From NCBI RefSeq assembly GCF_964340395.1, contig NC_135551.1:17791003-17801002 (forward strand): a stretch of 10,000 bases of DNA. The letters run 5' to 3'. This document shows, piece by piece, positions 1-8,397 of the stretch. The stretch is from Glandiceps talaboti (taxonomy: Eukaryota > Hemichordata > Enteropneusta > Spengelidae). The stretch's first letter is position 1, and each line of letters opens with the position of its first letter. Under the pieces are notes generated by a model that was given only the letters and a program-made list of their open reading frames with translations, searched no databases and was not told the origin of the DNA. The position numbers were made by a program, and so were the translations under genes.

Positions 1-502
1 TGAGCCCGTAACATTGGTATAGGGGTATTAATATTGCATGTATAGTAAAGTCACTGATATGTTAGAGAACTTTAGGTGGTCATACCTAGTGTATAACAGA
101 AACTGGAATCTGATGAGATGTGGTGATTTATAGTGTCAGTAACACATAGTGTCCAAAATAGAAGGAATATTAATCCCGTTTTTCAAGTTCATACTGACAA
201 ATAGATCAATTTAGAATAATCTCTTTTATAAACTATCTATGAAGATTACCATTACGAAATCTTCAAGTTCACATTCCAAAGTGCAATATAAGTGAAGCAT
301 TGATTGTGAAACAGACAAGCATTTACATGACATGTTCTGTAACTAGTGTGGTAGCTAGGTAATACATGTATATGTATATGTATAGTAATATTCAACTGAT
401 AAGTAATATTAAAGAATTCATGTAAGAAACAGGGAAAGGATTTTTCTCTTCCACCACAATCCAAAAAACAATGACCCATCCACAATTTTCAAAACATCAT
501 GA

Positions 503-561
503 CCCCCCTACTGCCAATTTCAAAAACAGGGTGAACCCCCCCCCCATTAATCAACCCCCCC
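503..561 (+). repeat. C-homopolymer patch (C6, C10, C7 runs)
   Basis: Three cytosine runs lie at 503-508, 536-545 and 555-561, separated by ordinary AT-rich bases. The minus strand therefore carries G6, G10 and G7 runs, which could form a G-quadruplex if the long run supplies two of the four G tracts. A similar 'ATGACCCCC' phrase recurs near 9205, which hints at a degenerate dispersed repeat. Confidence 0.6.
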
Positions 562-754
562 AGCCAAAGAAACTGACTAGTCCCTAAAGGCTTTTATTGG
601 CCATTTTTGAAAGAATGAATGAAATGCTTGTTTTCAAAGAATCGACAATCTTGTTTTGTCTAATGGAGTTAATGTCGTCTTCGACGGCCATATTGGATTC
701 CAAAATGACGTTTTTTAGACACAGTTCTTTACTTCTACCTGCCATCCCCATCTA

Positions 755-1026
755 TATGTAGGTCGTCCTACCTGAGGTAGTCCCAAGTCCTACCTGAGTT
801 AGGATAGATTTGTGTCTACATGTATGAAAGTTACGTCATAGATGTCGCACGTTCCCTCCTTACAGTACTTAAAACAAAGTCAGGAGGTTTTCAGGAAACC
901 TCTCAAAGGTGTCCTAAGTCAGGAAGGTTTCAGAACGGTTTCAGGACATGTTTGCGTCTACACGGGCTTGAAAATATCCTGAATCCTACGTCAGGTAGGA
1001 TTCTCAGTGTTGTGTAGACGGGGCTA
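755..1026. mobile_element. Palindrome-rich repeat, possible non-autonomous DNA transposon (MITE-like)
   Basis: This block is richer in GC and CpG than its surroundings and is full of CCTACCTGA and TCAGGA phrases in both orientations. Near its end two perfect stems are nested. The outer arms are CGTCTACAC (955-963) and GTGTAGACG (1012-1020). The inner arms are GAATCCTAC (981-989) and GTAGGATTC (995-1003), around a 5-base loop. GTCTACA also occurs near 814, so a short terminal inverted repeat element of roughly 813-1020 is possible. No transposase frame is present. The family is not identified and the exact ends are uncertain. Confidence 0.5.
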
Positions 1027-1163
1027 AGCCATTAAATGAAAAGAAATCATTTAGAAATTTGTCAATATATCGACACCAAAGTGTATGTGCTCACGCAAAC
1101 TATAAGACAGTGATGTCTGTATCGGTCGTTAATCAATCATTCCATATATTCCAATATTTCCAG

Positions 1164-1364
1164 ACAACCATTGTCCGGTGGACTGGACGTTTTATGGAGA
1201 TCATTGCTACCGCAAGTTCCTTAGCCCATCTCCTGTTACATGGATTGATGCTGACTATATCTGCAATCAGAATAATGGATCACTTACAAGTATTTTGTCA
1301 GAGAAAGAGGCAACGTTTGTTCACCACCTTGCTTCACAACATCCTCAATTATGGATCTATATTG
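1164..1364 (+). CDS. CTLD exon 1 (N-terminal third, through the W-I-Y-I-G strand)
   Basis: The exon is 201 nt, phase 1 in and phase 1 out. The acceptor follows a pyrimidine-rich run ending in TTTCCAG; the donor is ATTG|GTTAGT. It encodes a classic long-form CTLD opening: C4-P-V-D-W, then Y-G-D-H-C15-Y, about 15 residues to W27, D31 and C34, a helix-like stretch with S-E-K-E-A-T-F, and then W64-I-Y-I that completes G-L in the next exon (a WIGL-type core). C4 and C15 would form the extra N-terminal disulfide of long-form CTLDs, and C34 would pair with the last CTLD cysteine (C135). N38-G-S is an N-glycosylation sequon. The frame upstream is open only back to about 1133 and has no ATG, and its stop is TAA at 1130-1132, so a further exon must precede this one. 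The GTG at 1178 is a valine inside the domain, not a start. Confidence 0.93.
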
Positions 1365-4300
1365 GTTAGTACACAAATAACATTTTATCGTTTGTGTTTA
1401 TCACTTTGTGTATCATCGCTGACCAATTTAGTTTCTTCACATAAATAATCTTTACGTATTATTCAGAAGGATCGAGTAGGTTAGAAAATCAATATTTTCT
1501 GAATGCTATCTCTTTCGTTTATCATTTCTTTGCATTATAAATTTTAACATGTTGGCATTAGTTTGCAAAAGGACGGACATTAAATAGCTTTTTGATGCAA
1601 AACACTGACAATCCAATGGAGCAAGCAGACTGCAAAGGTATCTGCCTCTTTGAAATCAAATGGACGAAAGTAAGAGTCCCGCATAAGTCTATTCAACAAA
1701 TTCATAGGCTGATATTTTCTCTCCTGTAGGTCTGTCGGATAGAGAAAGGGAAGGTTCTTACCTTTGGTCTGGCAATACAATACTTATGTATTCTGACTGG
1801 AGTACAGAAATGTAAGAAAAACTCTTAATGTAAAACACTACGCTGTATTGTTTCTATTAAACGTCTATAATACATGTTTTGTAAATACAATGCATGTGTC
1901 AGGTACGGTATGTATGTATGTATGTATGTATGTATGTATGTATGTATGTATGCATGTATATATGTACGTGTGTGTGTGTGTCTGTATGTCTGTATGTATG
2001 TATGTATGTATGTATGTATGTATGTATGTATGTATGTATGTATGTCACCTGTGTTTCGCATACGACCTTTGTGGCATTTTAGGTGGAGGAAATAATTTCA
2101 AACAATGAAACAGATCCCACTCTGTCAAAAACAACATGGCTGCCACCGACATAAGTGACGGAGCGCGATCGTCATTTATAATTGCCGAATATTGTATTTA
2201 AAATGCTGTAAATTATGGATTCAACGAACTATATTAATAATCCACATTCCTATCTTACTCCGGCAAGTTGATAAACACGATTCTGCCACGCAATGTTTGA
2301 CAGTACAACAAAGAACTTTGACGTGTCAGCGTCTTCAGCTGTTTACAGCACAACTCAGTAAGTTAGCTTTGTGACCCTGAAATGTCATTTTGTAGTCAAT
2401 TTTAGACGTGTTAATCAATTTTAAAGTTATTGAAACCGATTAAGATGTATTCCTTGCGATTTTATCATCATATTTTGTGGTGTTATATGTCTTGAGTATT
2501 TTTTCTGTCGTTTGAGTTTTTTCTCATAATGTATGGTGTTACGTGTGTATGGACGATTTTCGTATCGACACTACACATTATTTTTACACGTCGACTGACA
2601 ACATCACCAAATTTGGCACCTCTTCCTAACATATGGTGCCAGTGACACTATTGTGGTTTCGATTTATGGTATGTTGAGCGAGAAGGGAAATGTCATATGA
2701 ATTTCATGGAACTCATTTTTAAAATGTGCTGTGTTTGTGCTAGGAAAGTTTTCAGTACAGGCATAGAAGTACATGTATCAACCACTTACATGGTTCAGGC
2801 TACAACTGTTTTAATATTGTTGACAAGCTTCAAGTTCAACATTGTTTTGTCAGATGTCAGTGAAGATACACAAGATAGTCATCCAATATATGTAGATTCT
2901 GCTTATGTTGTAAGATCATCATTTCTACTTTTAAAAAAAATCACAGATAGTCATGGTATCATACATACTAGGGACACATATACCATAGTGGTCAAAACAC
3001 TGAGAAACGGGGTAAGCCCTTAATTTATTGAAATAAATCTTTAAAGATAGAGGAAATACTTCAGCATCAACATGTATTAATTATTATTGTCAAAGATAAA
3101 GAAAGATCAGGGATGAAGCTGATATGTGATTTATATTTCATGTATACAAATTTAGAAGGTAAAGCTAAAATGTACTAAAATGGTATGTCCTTTCTACAAA
3201 GAAAGTATAGACTGAGCAGTTAGTTCAAATCATCTATGATGGTTCTCAAACATTTTGTTCTTAATGGTTTTGTAATTGATAGACTGTGTCACTCCTGTAC
3301 AATGGTGTGATGTTATCACTGTAGTGCAGTTGTGTGTTTGTTACTGTTACTAGTATATTCACCAATCTTCTTACGTAACCTAGAGGTTAGCTGTGACTGC
3401 AAGTACCGGTTGTACTTTGACTGTACCCATGCAAAATTTGAAGTGTCATGAAGAGAAGATTGAAAATACAAGCTAATCAAATATATATTATTCAATCACT
3501 TCTTACCCTCCCAATCAACCCAGCCTTTATCACAAGTCAATATCATGTGAGTCATTGGTAGAGCTGAGCAACAATGTATTATCAAGTTAAAGCTGCTGAA
3601 GTCGTTTTTCAGCATATGTCAGAGATGTTTTAAGATTTCAAACTATGAAGAATAGGCAATGCTTGTTAGGGCAAAAATAAATAATGAAAGTGAAGTTTTA
3701 TGTAACTTAAAACTAAAGGCCAGTTGAATAATCTTTTAGTCAAAATACACAAATGAATGTTAGCAACTTCTTGATAAATCTAGATGTATCATATTAAAAT
3801 TTTTACAGTTACATTTACATTTTTTGGGGTAAATATTAGAAAACTACATGATTCCTCAGACATCCAATTCCAATGAATTCATGGAAATATGACAAAAATA
3901 TTTGTCCAACTTCCCATTCACACTGTTTACGATACAAATGTGAGATGTGCAAGTTTGAATTTAACTTTCAGTTGTTAGGCCAGGAAAAAAAAGCTGTTCA
4001 ACGGGCAACATAACCCGACACATTGGGTAGGAAGATCGATTTTTTTTTTTTTTTTTTACAAAGGATGTAAAAACAAACCACATGTAATGATGGCAAAAAC
4101 ATTTGAAGTTGAGTTTACATTGTACTTATTCATTCATTTTGATTTTATCTCTTGCTATTTGTCTGTATGGAAATTGATTTCCATCAGCTCTAGTTAGGAA
4201 ATGTGCGCAATTTACGGTTAAACAAATTTTGTCGTTCCTCTCAAAATATGTTAAGACCCGCTAAATGAAAATCTAGAATTATTTTAGCCACTCCTTCTGT

Positions 4301-7300
4301 CACCTACACTATAGAGGAGATATAAAATTATCTATGGTAGCACAGGTACAATGATGCATTAAAAATAAGTGATACTCAACTACAATAACAGTCCAAATGA
4401 TATTACTTGACAAAGGATGTGCATTTCATATGGATACCTGTAAGGAGATGTCTCATAATTAGCTCAGACCTATGAAGAGAGGTACTTAGTCAGCCACCTT
4501 CCATCTCGTTTTGGGAGAAAGACAATTATTACCGTGATTGCTACTGATTGGAAGGATACATCCTCAAAAATGCAAACGTTTTTGAAAATAAGACAATATA
4601 GGAGGCCATTTAGAGGCATAAAATATCAAACAAAAAACATAATTTAAAGTCTTACAAAGCTTGAATGTGGTTTTAAAATACCAGAATTGAGAGACAATTA
4701 TGACGTGTAACAAATTGTAGGGAGGGGGCCTCTACTGTTAACGTAACCCTCCTCCATGTTACCCTCTCTCTCCACTCTGTACACGGGATCGACTTGGACT
4801 TTTAGGGAATTAGCTCAGACTACACGCAATGTTCATGGTTAACCTGGATCATTTGGAAGTGGCCACGGAGCAGATCGAAGCTCCCGACTTTGGACCGTCT
4901 CTTCCAAAGACTGAATCCATAATTTTATTATTCCATGAAATTCTTATAAACGTAAAATATACAATACTCAAGTGATTGGGTGATAAAGTAATCAGCACCA
5001 TAAATGACTAAAACGGAAGTATTGCCGTCGCCTTAATTCAATGCAAATGATATTGACAAATATGAAAACTTGCTAAACAATGTGATCACGTCATTGTTCT
5101 TCCAACTGTCTGTAATTAGTCATTATGTGACATCAACGATCTTTTAATAACTTTCAGTGTTGTCATCGTAGAAGAATGCTATTCGCGAAATGCAAACATT
5201 TGTTCTAAGTATTAATTCATGACAGCTGAGAGTTCACGGTGACCTCGCAAAACATCAAAACGTAGCGAATATTAAAAAGTTGTATTCTCTCATCCGTAAC
5301 ACATGCAGTACATTTTATCTGGCTATGAAGTGTATTTTGTTGTGGCAAAGCTGAAAGATATTTTGCAGATGTGGTAAATGACTTCTCCTGAACTCTAATT
5401 TGATTCCAAAAAATCATGAGTAAAACATTTGAAGACTTTCAGACTATCAGACTTTTGATGGCCCAATGACTGCCCTTCCCATGGTCATAAAGTTTTGCTC
5501 ATTTCGTTTAGTGAATATTGGATATGCAACAGTTTAATTTTATCTCAGTTCATGCTTGTATGCATCATCAGAGCCAAGTAAACCACTGATAGTACATAAT
5601 TTGGAATTGACTCAAATGTATATTGTTACATGTACTATTCAGAAAATATAAAGAAATTCCCTTAATTTTGAAACAAAGTGTGCATTTCACTGACATGCAA
5701 AGCCAGCTTGAGGATATTTTGCCCATCACCGAAAAAAAAATTGAAATGCCAAAAATATGGGTAGGTAGGGCCCGTTGAACAGCTTTTTTTTGGCCTTACA
5801 TCATAATCAATGTAAACTCCTGATCATACAATATAATTTGCAGTGATAACGTGTGAATGCATGCCCACAATATTTGCATGGTTGGTATATTCTTGTATAA
5901 TATTGTATTTACCTCCATATTGTATTTTAAAATAGATTTTCTCGTTTTTATTTATCCAGTGAACACATCTTGAGAAATTTAGCTCTTTTTAATTTACAGC
6001 AATAATTGTATATTAATATATTATATAATTATCATGGTGGATTTTCAGTATTATTTGAACTTGTTTCTTTTTCTCATTTGAAGTTGTACATTGTATATTT
6101 ACCAACAACACATTACAGTCAATCAAAACACTAACCAAATTGTACCTTCTCTATATCATGATGAGGATTTTAATACTATTTATAATGTACAGGTACATGT
6201 ATGTGTTCTCTAAAATAGAATTAGAAATCAGAACAATCCACTGATTACAAATTTGACAGGACATCTTACAAAATATGCAATTATTATCTTTTTGACAGTT
6301 TTGTGGCTAGATTATCCATGACACACAAACAAATTCATTAGAATTTGAAGATTTGTGGTTACCATGGCAAGAAAATTGGTAATATTTAAAATTAAATTGT
6401 CCTTTAAAAAAATTAAAAATTAATACTGATTCATTAGATTTTGGTGATAAAATAATGAATGGTTACCATGTTATACATTGCCAACCTATTGCATTTCCCT
6501 GAAGATGTTTCCATGGCAACAGAACTATCCGTGAAATTTACAAATATAAACATTAGTGTCACCTATAATATAATGGATGGGTTCACATTGAACTTTTTTT
6601 AATCACTGTGTCATACACTGTCTTTCCACCAATATTTTGTCCAAATCCAGCCATAAACTTTGTTCAATATCTTGTCAAATGTGTAATTCATGGATTATCC
6701 ATAATCCCTGATTTTGGCCTCTACATCTATACTCACTATCAGCAAGACTGAAATATAAATATTGTTTATAGAGAAATTATTAAATAAATCACTCTGAGTG
6801 TATGTAAATGTGTAAGAAATGCTTTAAATTAAAATTAATAAATCATATGTCAAGAAGTTAGATTTTCCATGAATGCATTCAATATACGGCATTGCTATAG
6901 ACGAAAGGTATTTTGGAAGCAACAGGTAAATATTTTTTTCAAATGGGTCAGAGGTGGGAGAGTGGATTTTATGATTGTGTATTTTATCCTATATAACAAA
7001 ATAAATATACTTTAAATCATTTTTGAATTTGTATATTTAATTTAATTTCAACAAATCAATATTTTCATATTTATTTCATTAAAATGTGGCTCCTGGTCTA
7101 TTTTTACCACCATTTTTCACATTTTTACACTTCTCACACTAATGAGGTAATGTCCTTAAATATTTATGGAGTAATATATAATGAAAAAGTATCAACAACA
7201 AAATAAAAGAAGGATATCAAGCCTTCTAGTACTCAGTTGTCACTGAAGGAAGCCAACTTTATTTCTAATTTTTGCTGTGTGAGGGCACTTTCACTGACGC

Positions 7301-8356
7301 CATATTGGATTTGTCAACATGATTGTTTGTTGCTTATTTCCTCCTTAGTTGCCATTGCTAAACACAGGTGATGTATGTATGTATGTATGTATGTATGTAT
7401 GTATGTATGTATGTATGTATGTATGTATGTATGAACGGATGGATTGATGGATGTACGTGGATGAAGTATGCAGCTCAATTGTCTTTTTGCTTTCCATTTC
7501 AGTTAAAATGTTTTTAACGCGTGTTTGATTCTGTTTATTTGTAGGATGCAGCCAGACGGCAGTGTTTATCAAGATTGTGTGGCCCTAAACTTAAATAACT
7601 TTCACTCCCATAACCATTGGTATGATATCCTCTGTGATGAAAGGCTATCCAATATTTTCATCTGTAAGCAAAGAGCAAATATTGATAAACAAGATGGTAG
7701 GTTGTCAAATATACAATCGCGCAAGTAGTTCACATGTTATGGACATGTCCACTATTAAATTATTCCTTTTGTCTTGACTTGGATTCGATACGGTAGAATT
7801 TCAATGCTTTTGTGCGTGTCACACTTTGATCGTTAGGTTCGATAGATGGTGTCAGATTAACTGCCCGTCGAATTTAAATGGGCTTGGCATGTAGCATATT
7901 CCATATGCGAGTTTCTAGTTCAGGTAGTTATGTTCCCCGGTTGTTTTCCATATGGTCGCTGTGTCATTGTTTCTTCTTATCAGATGTACAGACATTACAG
8001 ATTGGAGGAAAGGGTTTATGACTGTTGTCTTTTGAAGTTGATGTCATCCACTCTTTCTTGTGAGACTTCACAATTTTCTCGATTTTTATTATTTTCTTCT
8101 GGAAGACGTAAAATTGACTTTATAGTCGGCAGTAGAAAAGTAGGTGTCGTCGTGTAATCGGAACCAAGCAATTTCTAGGCCTACTATTTACCCTTCACTG
8201 TCACCTGTTTAATAACTAGTAGTCACTGACAAAACTCCCACTGTATTAACTGCTGTGATACTGTATTCTCATACTATATGAATAATACAACATCATTTTT
8301 ACCTCTCGTAAGGACGAGATGTAATGTAATAGTGACAAACAATCTGTGTGTGTGTA

Positions 8357-8397
<41 letters not shown>

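Larger units (their letters stand above)
1..1163 (+). other. Upstream intron or flank, no defensible exon
   Basis: The phase-1 entry at 1164 means this stretch is probably the 3' part of an upstream intron. I found no signal-peptide-like exon with a matching phase-1 donor. It contains a C-rich patch (503-561) and a palindrome-rich repeat (about 755-1026), both described separately. The short open frames at 252-485 (minus) and 820-1017 (plus) have no recognisable domain; the second lies wholly inside the repeat. Confidence 0.6.
1812..7544 (+). other. Intron 2 of the lectin gene (5733 nt, phase 2)
   Basis: It runs from the GTAAGA donor after D-W-S-T-E to the TTTGTAG acceptor before the QPD exon. 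Splicing it out makes a continuous CTLD with the expected spacing, so no CTLD exon is missing inside. Apart from the listed repeats it is AT-rich intron sequence. The stretches 2046-3974, 4058-4720, 4900-5769 and 5800-7370 hold no recognisable coding exon, RNA gene or conserved domain. A 108-codon open frame at 2697-3023 has no domain I recognise and is compatible with chance. Confidence 0.85.

Noticed and set aside
1059-1448. 129-codon plus-strand frame overlapping CTLD exon 1
   Set aside because: It is in a different frame from the CTLD, which has clear family motifs; this is its shadow.
1825-2108. Overlapping open frames on both strands rich in Met-Tyr-Val-Cys or Tyr-Ile-His-Thr repeats
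   Set aside because: They are translations of the GTAT microsatellite, which has no stop in most frames. There is no sign of a real protein.
2192-2374. Open frame ending beside a good donor-like GTAAGT (2357)
   Set aside because: No convincing acceptor in the right phase and no CTLD or other motif. The CTLD is already complete without it.
2697-3023. 108-codon plus-strand open frame inside the large intron
   Set aside because: It shows no domain or signal-peptide pattern and has no splice or promoter context. One frame of this length is within what chance gives in 10 kb.
4811-4884. tRNA gene
   Set aside because: A box-A-like phrase and a small hairpin are present, but there is no acceptor stem, no anticodon arm and no good box B.
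687-7311. The 13-base phrase GCCATATTGGATT at 687-699 and 7299-7311, and AACATGGCTGCC at 2133-2144, resembling YY1 sites
   Set aside because: A single shared 13-mer is expected about once by chance in this much sequence. There is no promoter context, and the phrases may come from repeat fragments.
7345-7572. Minus-strand 75-codon frame over the second ATGT tract and the QPD exon
   Set aside because: It is a shadow of the microsatellite and of a plus-strand coding exon.
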